A stretch of 62,207 nucleotides of DNA from Coriobacteriaceae bacterium (GTDB lineage Bacteria; Actinomycetota; Coriobacteriia; Coriobacteriales; Coriobacteriaceae), in NCBI GenBank assembly GCA_902399975.1, contig CABOHA010000007.1, forward strand, positions 1 through 62,207, written 5' to 3'. Positions within the stretch are counted from its first letter, which is position 1. Every line of letters begins with the position of its first letter. The position numbers were made by a program, and so were the translations under genes. Below are positions 54,051-62,207 of this stretch, piece by piece. A model generated the notes under the pieces. It had not been told where the DNA came from and made no database searches. It saw only the letters and a program-made list of their open reading frames with translations.

Positions 54051-54764
54051 CTAGCCTTGGGTGACTAGGCGGTAGCCAATGCCTACATGGGTTTGGATGT
54101 AACGCGGATGCGCGGGGTCGGACTCGATCTTCTTGCGCAGCGTGCCCATAAAGACGCGTAGGCTCGCCAGGTCGCTCTTAGTCGCCGTGCCCCAAATCTC
54201 GTGCAGGATAAACTGGTGCGTCAGCACCTTGTCGGCGTTGTGTGCCAGCAGGCATAGGAGTTTGTACTCGATCGGCGTCAGATGCAGCTCCTCGCCATCC
54301 ATCGTGGCGATGCCGGCATCAAAATCGATATGCAGCTCGCCGGTATCGAACGATCCCGCAGAGGCAACGCCGCCCGTTTGCGCATACGAAAGGCGCCTGA
54401 GCGTCGTGCGAATGCGCGCGAGCAGCTCCTCGACCGAAAACGGCTTGGTCAGGTAGTCGTCGGCGCCGGCATCGAGCGCGCGGATCTTGTCCGCGTCCTC
54501 GCTGCGTGCCGAGACCACGATGATCGGCATGCCCGACCACGCGCGCACCGACTCCACCACCTTGACGCCGTCCATATCGGGCAGGCCCAGATCGAGCAGC
54601 ACAATGCTCGGCGCCTGCGACGAGGCGGCGGCAATGGCGGCATGGGCGGTCTCCACGGCCATATGGCGCAAGCCGTGTGCCTCGAGCGCGGCAACGATAA
54701 GGTTGCGGACGGCGGGATCGTCCTCAACGACCAAGATGAGCGGTTTTGCGGCAGAGTTCGGCAC
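54051..54764 (-). CDS. OmpR/KdpE-like response regulator
   Basis: A 237-residue two-domain regulator. The receiver has the acidic pocket in VVEDDPA, the phosphorylated Asp in LLDLGLPDMDG (about 62) and Lys in YLTKPF. The C-terminal OmpR winged helix has LTPIEYKLLCLLAHNADKVLTHQFILHEIWG and the wing IQTHVGIGYRL. The sequence style is that of KdpE. The start is GTG at 54764, four bases past the kinase stop, with the AAGGAG lying in the end of the kinase gene, so translation is coupled. It probably controls the upstream potassium transporter gene. Confidence 0.92.
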   Translation of the reverse strand: MPNSAAKPLILVVEDDPAVRNLIVAALEAHGLRHMAVETAHAAIAAASSQAPSIVLLDLGLPDMDGVKVVESVRAWSGMPIIVVSARSEDADKIRALDAGADDYLTKPFSVEELLARIRTTLRRLSYAQTGGVASAGSFDTGELHIDFDAGIATMDGEELHLTPIEYKLLCLLAHNADKVLTHQFILHEIWGTATKSDLASLRVFMGTLRKKIESDPAHPRYIQTHVGIGYRLVTQG

Positions 54765-54768
54765 GGCG

Positions 54769-56394
54769 CTACTCCTTATCAAACGAAACATCGGCGGCGG
54801 GAAGCTCAATCGTAAAGACCGAACCGTGTGGATCCGCCGCGGCAACCTCTATGCTACCGCCATGTGCCAACATAATGGAGCGGCACAGGGATAGTCCCAA
54901 GCCCACACTGCGGCAGCTGTCGGCCAGGCCATGGTTGGCGGTGTAGAACGACTCAAAGATGCGCTCGCGGTCCTCGGGCGCAATGCCCGGGCCGTCGTCG
55001 GCGACCGAACACCTCACGCACCCGCCGTCGACGCTAATCGAAATCACGATATGCGAGCCCGCGGGCGTGTAGGTAATGGCGTTGTTCACCAGGTTTACCA
55101 CCAGCTGCACCATCAGGCGCGCATCGACGTTGACGAGCGCCGGCTCATCGCACGCCACCACCTTAAGGTCGTGCTCGCGCACGGCCGGGTTTACGTGGCG
55201 CAGCGCCTCCTCGACGATATCGTCCATAAGCTCGAGCGTAGTCGACAGATGCATGCCGCCGCCCTCGAGCTTGGTGATGGCGAGCAGATTCTCGACGGTA
55301 GCGTTGAGCCATTGCGCGTCCGAGCGAATGGATAGGAGCATGCCGCGGCGCGTCTGGTCGTCAAGCACGGCCGTGCCGGTCGAGCCCTGGTCGAGCAGCA
55401 CGTCGGCATTACCCGAAATGCTGGTAAGCGGCGTGCGCAGATCGTGCGAGATGGAGCGCAGCAAGTTGGCACGCAGCTGCTCGTTTTTAGCGAGCACCGC
55501 CGCTTCCTCGCGGGCCTCCATGGCGCGGGCGCGATCGAGCGCCAGCTCGCCTTCGCTCACGATGGCATCGGCAAGCGTCCGCTCCTCGGGCGTCAGCGCA
55601 TCGGGCTCGGCGACAATGGCGAGCACCCCCACCACCGAGTCGGGATCACCCGCGCGCACCATGGTGTCGCCCGAGTGCACGGTCAGGTATATGCCAAAGA
55701 ACGCCGAGCCGCCATAGGTGGCATCGAGCGGCGTTCCCACATAGGCGGATGCCGAGAGCCGTGGCGGCATCTGGGGCGCTAGCTGGTGCACCGGCGCGGC
55801 ATCGCCCACGGCCGTGTACATCGTGCGCGGCAGCAGGTCATCGTCTTCCGGATCGGCGCTATACCACACGACCGGACAGTCCGAAAGACGCGCCAGTTGC
55901 GTTGCCATAGCATGCACAATCTGTTGCTGATCGCCGCACCGCTGCAGCATGCGGTTGGTCTCGAGCACCATCTGCGTGCGACGGTCGCTGGCGGCAGCCT
56001 GCGCCAAGGCGCGGCGCAGGGCCAGCGCAATCGAGCTCGACACGAGCGAGACCACAAACATGATAAAGAACATGCCGGGATAGACGCGGTCGATGAGCGA
56101 CAACGAGTAGCGCGGGTCGACAAACAAATAGTTGTAGAGCGCCACGGCAGCAGCCGAGCTCAGCAGGCAATACAGGCGGCTCCAGGTAAAGAATGCGCAC
56201 AGCTGCACGGCGAACACATAGACGATCATGATGCTCGGCGCGAGTCCCGGATGGTCGAGCAGCGCGCCCACAATCGTCGCCGCGGCCAGCAGCCCCGCCG
56301 ATACGCAGGCGTCATACAGAGGGCTGCGACGCGTCAGCGTTGTGCGCCGCCACCAAAAGTTCTCGGCAATATCGCCGTCCGCATGGACGTCCAT
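54769..56394 (-). CDS. KdpD-like sensor histidine kinase, short form
   Basis: A 541-residue kinase. A four-helix DUF4118 membrane module (about 28-130) is followed by a GAF-like segment (about 150-280) and the phosphoacceptor His in SISHDLRTPLTSI. The ATPase boxes are NLVNNAITYTP (N), DDGPGIAP (G1) and GLGLSLC (G2). E. coli KdpD has about 400 more N-terminal residues (the KdpD and universal-stress-type domains); these are missing. With no kdpFABC nearby and kup as neighbour, it may sense potassium for Kup. Confidence 0.9.
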   Translation of the reverse strand: MDVHADGDIAENFWWRRTTLTRRSPLYDACVSAGLLAAATIVGALLDHPGLAPSIMIVYVFAVQLCAFFTWSRLYCLLSSAAAVALYNYLFVDPRYSLSLIDRVYPGMFFIMFVVSLVSSSIALALRRALAQAAASDRRTQMVLETNRMLQRCGDQQQIVHAMATQLARLSDCPVVWYSADPEDDDLLPRTMYTAVGDAAPVHQLAPQMPPRLSASAYVGTPLDATYGGSAFFGIYLTVHSGDTMVRAGDPDSVVGVLAIVAEPDALTPEERTLADAIVSEGELALDRARAMEAREEAAVLAKNEQLRANLLRSISHDLRTPLTSISGNADVLLDQGSTGTAVLDDQTRRGMLLSIRSDAQWLNATVENLLAITKLEGGGMHLSTTLELMDDIVEEALRHVNPAVREHDLKVVACDEPALVNVDARLMVQLVVNLVNNAITYTPAGSHIVISISVDGGCVRCSVADDGPGIAPEDRERIFESFYTANHGLADSCRSVGLGLSLCRSIMLAHGGSIEVAAADPHGSVFTIELPAADVSFDKE

Positions 56395-56412
56395 CAGCGC
56401 CCCGCCCCTCTC

Positions 56413-56476
56413 TCAAAAACAAAAACCACCACAAAGGGGACAGGCACCTTTGTGGTGGTGGCCTCCTTGTGGTGGT
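56413..56476 (-). terminator. Terminator with competing hairpin between kup and the kinase gene
   Basis: On the minus strand, ACCACCACAAAGG (56445-56457) pairs with CCTTTGTGGTGGT (56423-56435), followed by TTTTTGTTTTT, a textbook terminator. A near-identical copy of the first arm, AACCACCACAAGG (56463-56475), lies just upstream and could pair with the same 3-prime arm instead. Only one pairing can form at a time. The palindrome belongs to the ACAAAGGGGAC group found elsewhere in the window. Confidence 0.65.
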
Positions 56477-56530
56477 TTCAAGTGTATAGCCTTTGCAGCC
56501 CGCAGTCGCTAGACAAACAGCAGACGTCGA

Positions 56531-58558
56531 CTACGGGCGCTCGTCGGGAGCCAGGCGCTGCATCTTGCTCACGGCCTTAAACTTGGTGAACAGCGGCACG
56601 TACTCAAAGCTCACGTTGGAGTTCTCCAGGCCGTACCAGCGCGCGGGGGTGCCGGCAGCGCGGCGGATGATGTACTTGAGCGTGATGGCCGTACGCTCGC
56701 TGGGCTCCACGTCGCTTTCGGGCGCCAGCAGCTTGCGGATCATGACGAACTTAAACGTACCGATGTTGCCCGGATCCTTGTAGACCGAGTAGTCGTGCGT
56801 CTGCGCCGGCAGCTCGCCGCTGGCAGCCAGGTCCTGAACAACCTGGCGCAGGTAAGCATTGACGCGCTGGTTGATCTTATAGCCCAGGTACAGATGCACG
56901 CGGAATACGTAGTCGGTGCCGAACGTCTCGACCGAGTAGGCAAAGGTATGCGGCTCGTCCATGGTCTCGACGTTCACGAACCACCAGGCACGAGCGCGCT
57001 TGGGGTGCTTGTCCAAAATCGAGTAGACGATATCGCGGTCGATATAGTCGGTGTTGGTGTCCTTGGTCAGGTACACGATGTTGTCGCTCACGAGCTCGTA
57101 GCGATCGTCGTCGCGCAGGCGCTTGAGCTGCGGCAGATAGCTGCGCAGCGGCAGCAGCGTAAACTGGCGCTGCTCAACCGCCGTGCCGTTGTACCAGCAC
57201 ACCATGATGCCCATGATGAGCGCGGCCATAAGGATGGTGAAATAGCCGCCGTGGAAGAACTTGGTGAGCGAGCTCACAAAGAAGAAGCCCTCGAGCATAA
57301 GGAAGAAGGCGGCAAAGATCCACGGCGCGACCTTGAGATTGCGCTCCACGTGCAGATAGAAGAAGAGCAGCATTGTCGTGCACATCATGGTCAGGGTAAT
57401 GGCCAGGCCGTACGCGGCCTCCATGTGCGCCGAGTTCTGGAACAGCAGCACCACGACGACGCAGCCCACGAGCATGACGTTGTTGACCATGGGGATGTAG
57501 AGCTGGCCCTTGGTCTCGGCAGGATAGAAGACCTGCATATGCGGCATGAGGTCCAGGCGGCTGGCCTCGGACACCAGCGAGAATGCGCCGGTGATGAGCG
57601 CCTGCGAGGCGATGATGGCCGCGACGGTGGAAAGGCCGACGGCAAAGGGGCGCAGACCCGGGGCGAGCATCTGGTAGAAGGGGTTGAGGTCGGCGATACC
57701 CATGAGCTCCGGGTTGCCGGCGTTGTTGATAAGCCACGCGCCCTGGCCCATGTAGGACAGCAGCAGGCAGCACTTAACGAACGGCCAGGTGGCGTAGATG
57801 TTGCCGCGGCCCACATGGCCCATGTCGGAGTAGAGCGCCTCGGCACCGGTGGTGGCAAGGAAGCAGCTGCCCAGAATCATGATGCCCGCGTGGTTGTTGG
57901 GGCTCAGCAGAAAAGCGATGCCACGCAACGGGTTGAGGCACAGCAGCACCGCGGGATACTGGCAGACAAAGAACAGGCCCGTGCCGCCCAGGAACAAAAA
58001 CCACAGCGTCATGATGGGGCCGAAGGCGTGACCGATCTTGGCCGTGCCGATGCGCTGCACCAAGAAGAGCGCGATGATGATGGCAAGCGTGATGGCGACG
58101 ACACGACCCTGGTCGTCACCGAGCACGGCATGGACCGCCGGGATGGTGCGCAGGCCCTCGATGGCCGTGGTGACGGTAACGGCAGGCGTCAGGATGCCGT
58201 CGGCGAGGAGCGCCGCGCCGCCCAGCATGGCGGGGATGATGAGCCACTTGCCGCAGCGCTTGACCAGGCTGTACAGGGCAAAGATGCCGCCCTCGCCGTG
58301 GTTGTCGGCGCGCAGCGAGATCAGCACGTACTTGACGGTCGTCAGCAACGTGACCGTCCACACGACAAGGGAGAGCGCGCCGAGCACGAACTCCTGCGTG
58401 ACGCTTCCGATGCCGCCGTTGCCAGCAACGAGCGCCTTGGTTACATACATGGGGCTGGTGCCGATATCGCCATACACCACGCCCAGCGTGACGAGCATCG
58501 CCGAGATGCTCACAGGAATCGCAGCGTGCGAGGCTACTTCCTTTGCCTTTTGTTCCAT
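56531..58558 (-). CDS. kup: KUP-family potassium uptake transporter
   Basis: A 675-residue potassium-proton symporter. The first helix has the family motif LGVVYGDIGTSPMYV (about 24-38), then NHGEGGIFALYSL and GGAALLADGILTPAVTV. There are about twelve helices, followed by a soluble tail of about 200 residues with TVEQ-like strands. ATG 58558 is chosen with GGGAGG ten bases upstream; an earlier TTG is possible. The KdpD/KdpE-like pair follows after an attenuator-like hairpin, making a small potassium module. Confidence 0.95.
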   Translation of the reverse strand: MEQKAKEVASHAAIPVSISAMLVTLGVVYGDIGTSPMYVTKALVAGNGGIGSVTQEFVLGALSLVVWTVTLLTTVKYVLISLRADNHGEGGIFALYSLVKRCGKWLIIPAMLGGAALLADGILTPAVTVTTAIEGLRTIPAVHAVLGDDQGRVVAITLAIIIALFLVQRIGTAKIGHAFGPIMTLWFLFLGGTGLFFVCQYPAVLLCLNPLRGIAFLLSPNNHAGIMILGSCFLATTGAEALYSDMGHVGRGNIYATWPFVKCCLLLSYMGQGAWLINNAGNPELMGIADLNPFYQMLAPGLRPFAVGLSTVAAIIASQALITGAFSLVSEASRLDLMPHMQVFYPAETKGQLYIPMVNNVMLVGCVVVVLLFQNSAHMEAAYGLAITLTMMCTTMLLFFYLHVERNLKVAPWIFAAFFLMLEGFFFVSSLTKFFHGGYFTILMAALIMGIMVCWYNGTAVEQRQFTLLPLRSYLPQLKRLRDDDRYELVSDNIVYLTKDTNTDYIDRDIVYSILDKHPKRARAWWFVNVETMDEPHTFAYSVETFGTDYVFRVHLYLGYKINQRVNAYLRQVVQDLAASGELPAQTHDYSVYKDPGNIGTFKFVMIRKLLAPESDVEPSERTAITLKYIIRRAAGTPARWYGLENSNVSFEYVPLFTKFKAVSKMQRLAPDERP

Positions 58559-58593
58559 AAGCCGGTTTCCTCCCAATTTTAACGTTCGACGGG

Positions 58594-58621
58594 ATTATAG
58601 GTAATCAGCCCATATTTTAAT
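58594..58621 (-). promoter_or_regulatory. Probable kup promoter
   Basis: There is a consensus TATAAT at 58594-58599 (minus strand), with only a weak -35 (ATTAAA, 58616-58621, 16-bp spacing). The resulting leader of about 30 bases is too short for a c-di-AMP riboswitch. Confidence 0.5.
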
Positions 58622-58681
58622 GGCACCGTTTTCCCAGCTAGATAAACATTTATGCGGCCTTTAGGCCACCGCGGCGATATG

Positions 58682-58715
58682 GAATGTGACAAAGGGACGC
58701 CCCTTTGTCACATTC
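58682..58715. repeat. GTGACAAAG-type palindrome, copy E
   Basis: GAATGTGACAAAGGG (58682-58696) pairs perfectly with CCCTTTGTCACATTC (58701-58715), ending one base before the nitroreductase stop codon. It probably forms the transcript end. Confidence 0.8.
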
Positions 58716-58716
58716 G

Positions 58717-59589
58717 TCATTTTCCGAGCCAGTTTTTGAACCACCACTCCATGGAGCGGCTCATCTCGGTCATAAAGGGACTGGTGTGCTTGCGTGTGTA
58801 GATATCCACCACGCGCTCGCCCACCTCGCGGGCGTGCGGGCGAAACATCGCATCCATCTCGGCCACCTGCGCATCCATCGTCGCGGCGTCGGCGCGACAA
58901 TAACGCTCCTCGTGCACCAGGTTCACCACGGGATGCGCGATTGCCGGGCGCTCCTTACGGGGCGTGCCGATGATGAGCATCGACAGCGGCATGGTATAGG
59001 CAGGCAAGTCCAGCAGTGCGGCAACTTCCTCGGCGTTCTCGACGATATCGCCGATATAGCAGCTCCCCAGCCCCAGGGCCTCGGCGGCAACCACGGCGTT
59101 TTGGGCGGCGATCACGGCGTCCTGGGCCGCGATGGCAAAGTCGCCCAAACCCGGCGCACGACGGGGCGACTTGCCCGTGCGCTCGACAAACTCGGGCTCA
59201 AAGCAACCCACATGCTCAAACAGATCGATCCACTTGGCATAGTCGACTACAAATATGAGTGCCCAGGGCGCCTTGGCGATCATGGGCTGATGATCGCACA
59301 GGTCGGCCAGGCGGTCCAATGTGGCCTGCTCACGAATGCTCACGATGGAATACATCATCATGGCGCCTGCCGACGGCGCACGGCTCGCCGCATGCAGAAT
59401 CGCCGCCCGCTGTTCGTCGGTCACCGCCACGGGACGGTCATCGTCATCACGCGCGAAGGCACGCGTAGACGAGCGATGCTCCAAGATGTCCAGCACCGCG
59501 TTGCCCGTAGTCTCGACCGGATAGCCGTATGTATCCACGACCGCAGCTCCGTCGCTGCCCATGTCCGCCTTGCAAACCTGCTCGCTCAT
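58717..59589 (-). CDS. Nitroreductase-family flavoprotein
   Basis: A 290-residue FMN enzyme. The FMN-binding start is EHRSSTRAFARD (about 37-48), then SRAPSAGAMMMYSIV, and the second FMN patch AAEALGLGSCYIGDI (about 168-182). The C-terminal extension is as in NfsA-type enzymes. It would reduce nitro-compounds, quinones or flavins with NAD(P)H; the natural substrate is unknown. The insertion DYAKWIDLFEHVGCFEP is unlike small nitroreductases. GCGAGGG precedes the ATG. Confidence 0.88.
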   Translation of the reverse strand: MSEQVCKADMGSDGAAVVDTYGYPVETTGNAVLDILEHRSSTRAFARDDDDRPVAVTDEQRAAILHAASRAPSAGAMMMYSIVSIREQATLDRLADLCDHQPMIAKAPWALIFVVDYAKWIDLFEHVGCFEPEFVERTGKSPRRAPGLGDFAIAAQDAVIAAQNAVVAAEALGLGSCYIGDIVENAEEVAALLDLPAYTMPLSMLIIGTPRKERPAIAHPVVNLVHEERYCRADAATMDAQVAEMDAMFRPHAREVGERVVDIYTRKHTSPFMTEMSRSMEWWFKNWLGK

Positions 59590-59802
59590 CGCCCTACCCT
59601 CGCCATTTCTTTAAGAAGCCTTTACGTTTCCGTGTAATTCCCGTCCATTATCGCGCAGGTCGCCGCTACATTGCGCAACACCGCCACGCACGCGCGTTAT
59701 TATGGCTGGTTGTTGTGCGCAGTCACCAAATGCAGCGCATATCTTGGTAACAATCGGGTAAACCCCCGCTTTCGTAGGTTTTAGTTTGTGAGGAGTCTCA
59801 GC

Positions 59803-62103
59803 ATGTTCGCTGCCGCCATCTCGCTCGTCGGTCTTGCGGCGACCGTCTACCTTGTCTTGCGCGAGGCCAAGGCCATTCGCGCTCAGTCGGGCACCGTTGC
59901 CAAAAGCGCTCTTGGATGGAGCGTCGCCTTCGGCCTGTTCCAGCTCTTTTTGACCATTTGGGGCGCCATTGGCCTCGTCGCCCAAAACGAGCCGCTCGCC
60001 TTTGTGATGCTCATCCTGACCAATGCCATCCTCACCGGCTGCGCTTGGGCCAGCATCGCCCGCGACCGTATCGCCCCGCGCGTCTTTGCGTTTGCCTCCG
60101 CCGACGCCCCCGCACCCACCGGCAAGCTCGCCCGCCTGCGCGGCGCCTTTGTAGGCAAGCCCCTCGTCGCCGCCGTGCTGTGCCTGCTGCTCGCCGGCGT
60201 CTTTGCGCTGCTGGGCATGGAGGTCTCGTCCAACCACGACTTTACCTGGGTCTACCCCCTGTGCATCCTGCTCGAGTGGGCCATTATCACCGTGCTCATG
60301 ACCGGCTTGTTCTTCCTATTCCAGCGCCACGGCGCAGCTCCCGCGGTCCTGGCCTTTGCCCTCTTTGTCCTGGGCATTGCCGAGTTCTTCGTCATCACGT
60401 TTAAATCCATGCCCATCCAGCCGGGCGACCTTTCGGCCATCTCCACCGCCGCCGCGGTCGCCGGCAACGGCTACACCTTCTCCATCTCGCTGTTCTGCGT
60501 GCTGTCCATGGGCTTTGCCGCCATCGCCATGCTGCTATGCGAGTACGCCGGCATCGTGGCGCCGCATCGCCAGAAGGGCGCCCTCAATGCCAAGCGTATG
60601 CTGCTCACCAACCTGCTCGTCGCTGTGCTGTGTCTGGGCGGCGTGACCGCACATGTCACGCTCATCGACTACTACAACACTCTCGGCATCACCGTCTACA
60701 CCTGGCGTCCGCTCGAGAGCTACTGGCGCGAGGGCTACCTGCCTGCCTTTATTAGTGCGGCGCAGTCCATCAAGCCGCCCAAACCCGCCGGCTACTCCGT
60801 CGACGATGCCAAGGCCACGCTCAAAAAGTACGCCAAGGCCTACGACAAGTCCGACGCGGCCAAGAGCGACGAGCGCGCCGCCGCAAAGGAGCAGTTCGAC
60901 AGCGAGAAGCCCACGGTCATCGCCATCATGAACGAGACCTTCTCGGATCTGTCAATCTACCAGAACATGCGCGCCGGCTACGAGGGCCCGCAGTACTTTA
61001 AGAGCCTGTCCAACTGCCTCAGCCGTGGCAAGCTCTACGTGAGTGCCTACGGCGGCGGCACCGCCAATACCGAGTTTGAGTTTATGACCGGCAACTCCAT
61101 GGCCAACCTGGGTTCGGGCGTGTACCCCTACACCATCTACAACATGGAGACGACCGGGAACCTGGCAGAGCAGTTCAAATCGCTCGGCTATTCCACCACG
61201 GCCATGCACCCCAACCACGCCACCAACTGGAACCGCGAGAACGTCTATAAGGACTTTGGCTTTGACCAGTTCCTGTCCATCAACGATTTCCAGGGCGCCG
61301 ATACCCTGCGCGGCATGGTGACCGACCAGGCTACCTACGACAAGATTCTGGAGCTGCTCGACCAGAACGCCGACCCGCAGTTCATCTTCGATGTGACCAT
61401 GCAGAACCACTCGGGCTACGACACGGGCCTGCTGCCGGCAGATAAGCAGATGCACCTCAACATCGACACGACCGATCTGGATGCCAAGACCGTCGAGGAC
61501 GGCACGCTGTCCGATGTCGACGAGTACGTCTCGTGCATCGAGCAGTCCGACCAGGCGCTGCGCTACTTCCTCAACGCCTTGAGCAGGCTTGACCGCAAGG
61601 TGGTCGTGGTGTTCTGGGGCGACCATCAGCCGTTCTTCCCGTCCAAGTTCAACGATAAGTGGTTTACCGACGAGGACGACGCCACGCATCAGGAGCGCTT
61701 GTGGCAGACTGACTACATCATCTGGGCTAACTACGACGTTGCCGGTTGCGACCAGACGAGTGAGGTCGACGACCTGTCCACCAACTACCTGTCCACCCAG
61801 CTGATGCAGCTGATCGGCGCACCGCTGACCGACTACCAGAAGGCGCATATGACGCTGCGCGAGTCGCTGCCCGCCATCAACTCCGTGGGCTACGAGGACG
61901 CCAGCCTGCGCTGGGCGCTCTCCTCCAACGTCACCGGTGACGACGCCGCTGCCGCAGCCGCCACCAAGGCGCGCGAGGATTACGCCAAGATGCAGTATTA
62001 CGAGATGTTCCGCGACGGCAAGAACGTGTACACCGAGCACTTCCAGACCGAGGCCAACGAGACCGACCCCAACCTGGCGCCGGGTACGACGAAGATCAAG
62101 TAA
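59803..62103 (+). CDS. LTA-synthase-like sulfatase-domain membrane protein
   Basis: A 766-residue polytopic protein with about eight helices in residues 1-300. The linker is Lys/Ala-rich, and the extracellular alkaline-phosphatase-fold domain follows (about 365-680). The nucleophile Thr is in IAIMNETFSDL, the metal ligands in FWGDHQPFFP, and TANTEFEFMTGNSM and MHPNHATNWNR line the site. LTA synthases transfer glycerol phosphate from phosphatidylglycerol to a growing polymer. Here the extended membrane part resembles the multi-helix variants, so the polymer may not be classical LTA. ATG 59803 has GAGGAG upstream. Confidence 0.9.
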   Translation: MFAAAISLVGLAATVYLVLREAKAIRAQSGTVAKSALGWSVAFGLFQLFLTIWGAIGLVAQNEPLAFVMLILTNAILTGCAWASIARDRIAPRVFAFASADAPAPTGKLARLRGAFVGKPLVAAVLCLLLAGVFALLGMEVSSNHDFTWVYPLCILLEWAIITVLMTGLFFLFQRHGAAPAVLAFALFVLGIAEFFVITFKSMPIQPGDLSAISTAAAVAGNGYTFSISLFCVLSMGFAAIAMLLCEYAGIVAPHRQKGALNAKRMLLTNLLVAVLCLGGVTAHVTLIDYYNTLGITVYTWRPLESYWREGYLPAFISAAQSIKPPKPAGYSVDDAKATLKKYAKAYDKSDAAKSDERAAAKEQFDSEKPTVIAIMNETFSDLSIYQNMRAGYEGPQYFKSLSNCLSRGKLYVSAYGGGTANTEFEFMTGNSMANLGSGVYPYTIYNMETTGNLAEQFKSLGYSTTAMHPNHATNWNRENVYKDFGFDQFLSINDFQGADTLRGMVTDQATYDKILELLDQNADPQFIFDVTMQNHSGYDTGLLPADKQMHLNIDTTDLDAKTVEDGTLSDVDEYVSCIEQSDQALRYFLNALSRLDRKVVVVFWGDHQPFFPSKFNDKWFTDEDDATHQERLWQTDYIIWANYDVAGCDQTSEVDDLSTNYLSTQLMQLIGAPLTDYQKAHMTLRESLPAINSVGYEDASLRWALSSNVTGDDAAAAAATKAREDYAKMQYYEMFRDGKNVYTEHFQTEANETDPNLAPGTTKIK

Positions 62104-62178
62104 CAGGGTCGGGGGCCCGAATCGGCGGCAGGCGGAGGCGCGGGAAAGGTCTGCTGCTCAAACAGTCCTGCGCAAGAC

Positions 62179-62204
62179 GGGGGCCACATTAAGTGGCCCC
62201 CTTT
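62179..62204 (+). terminator. Terminator after the LTA-synthase-like gene
   Basis: GGGGGCCAC (62179-62187) pairs with GTGGCCCCC (62193-62201), followed by TTT near the window end. Confidence 0.75.
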
Positions 62205-62207
62205 GCG

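Noticed and set aside
58559..58680. c-di-AMP riboswitch upstream of kup
   Set aside because: The probable transcription start leaves a leader of about 30 bases, too short for that riboswitch, and none of its conserved blocks were seen.

Overview
The window is a GC-rich (roughly 60%) chromosomal segment from a Gram-positive bacterium. The gene content is an F-type ATP synthase operon, LytR-CpsA-Psr and lipoteichoic-acid-synthase-type envelope genes, Tat-type lipoproteins, PTS and GH4 sugar use, and Ala/Glu-rich inserts in housekeeping enzymes. This fits class Coriobacteriia (Actinomycetota), most likely a gut Collinsella. That assignment is recognition of style and content, not a computed match. 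No rRNA, tRNA or CRISPR array was seen. Density is that of an ordinary chromosome: about 53 protein genes.

Layout. An IS200/IS605-type tnpA with hairpin ends occupies about 8-707. Then come a DtxR-type regulator with a homocysteine methyltransferase (788-2114, minus), divergent pepT, and an LCP envelope protein and murA lying downstream of a complete atpIBEFHAGDC operon (3734-13249, minus). A good promoter for the atp operon sits at 13300-13327. Next are upp, glpK and tsaC, a HicAB toxin-antitoxin pair with a palindromic operator, prmC and prfA, and an M20 peptidase with an amino-acid ABC importer. These are followed by an aldose-epimerase-like gene, an acidic single-span membrane protein and an MFS exporter. 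Region 28847-32865 is a phospho-alpha-glucoside locus (PTS IIBC, GH4 glucosidase, RpiR regulator). Then come a low-molecular-weight tyrosine phosphatase, a DUF4143 ATPase preceded by three direct repeats, and pdxY overlapping a TIGR04076-type gene. After these lie a MarR-controlled heterodimeric ABC exporter, a LysR-SDR-OFA-type MFS-Gfo/Idh catabolic cluster, tex, a zinc-ribbon/DUF6273 protein, a transaldolase-like aldolase, a HAD phosphatase and a two-domain rRNA methyltransferase (rlmKL). The end holds a potassium module (kup, KdpD-like kinase, KdpE-like regulator), a nitroreductase and an LTA-synthase-like sulfatase.

The most unusual content is between genes. (1) A structured element of about 155-165 nt occurs four times (3571, 19119, 25122, 36420). 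Its 15-16 bp stem differs in sequence between copies but stays paired, a one-base bulge sits at the same place every time, and three copies abut a stop codon. It looks like an RNA-level or DNA-structural repeat family and is the best candidate for something undescribed. (2) Short palindromes with the core TGYGACAAAGGG...CCCTTTGTCRCA recur at gene ends. (3) Several long perfect hairpins of unrelated sequence close transcription units. Among proteins, PrmC carries an insert of about 115 residues, and RlmKL has lost the recognisable catalytic motifs of its N-terminal methyltransferase while keeping those of the C-terminal one.

Most start codons were set by Shine-Dalgarno spacing and family length. 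Functions are assigned from motifs and remembered family sequences, with no database search.
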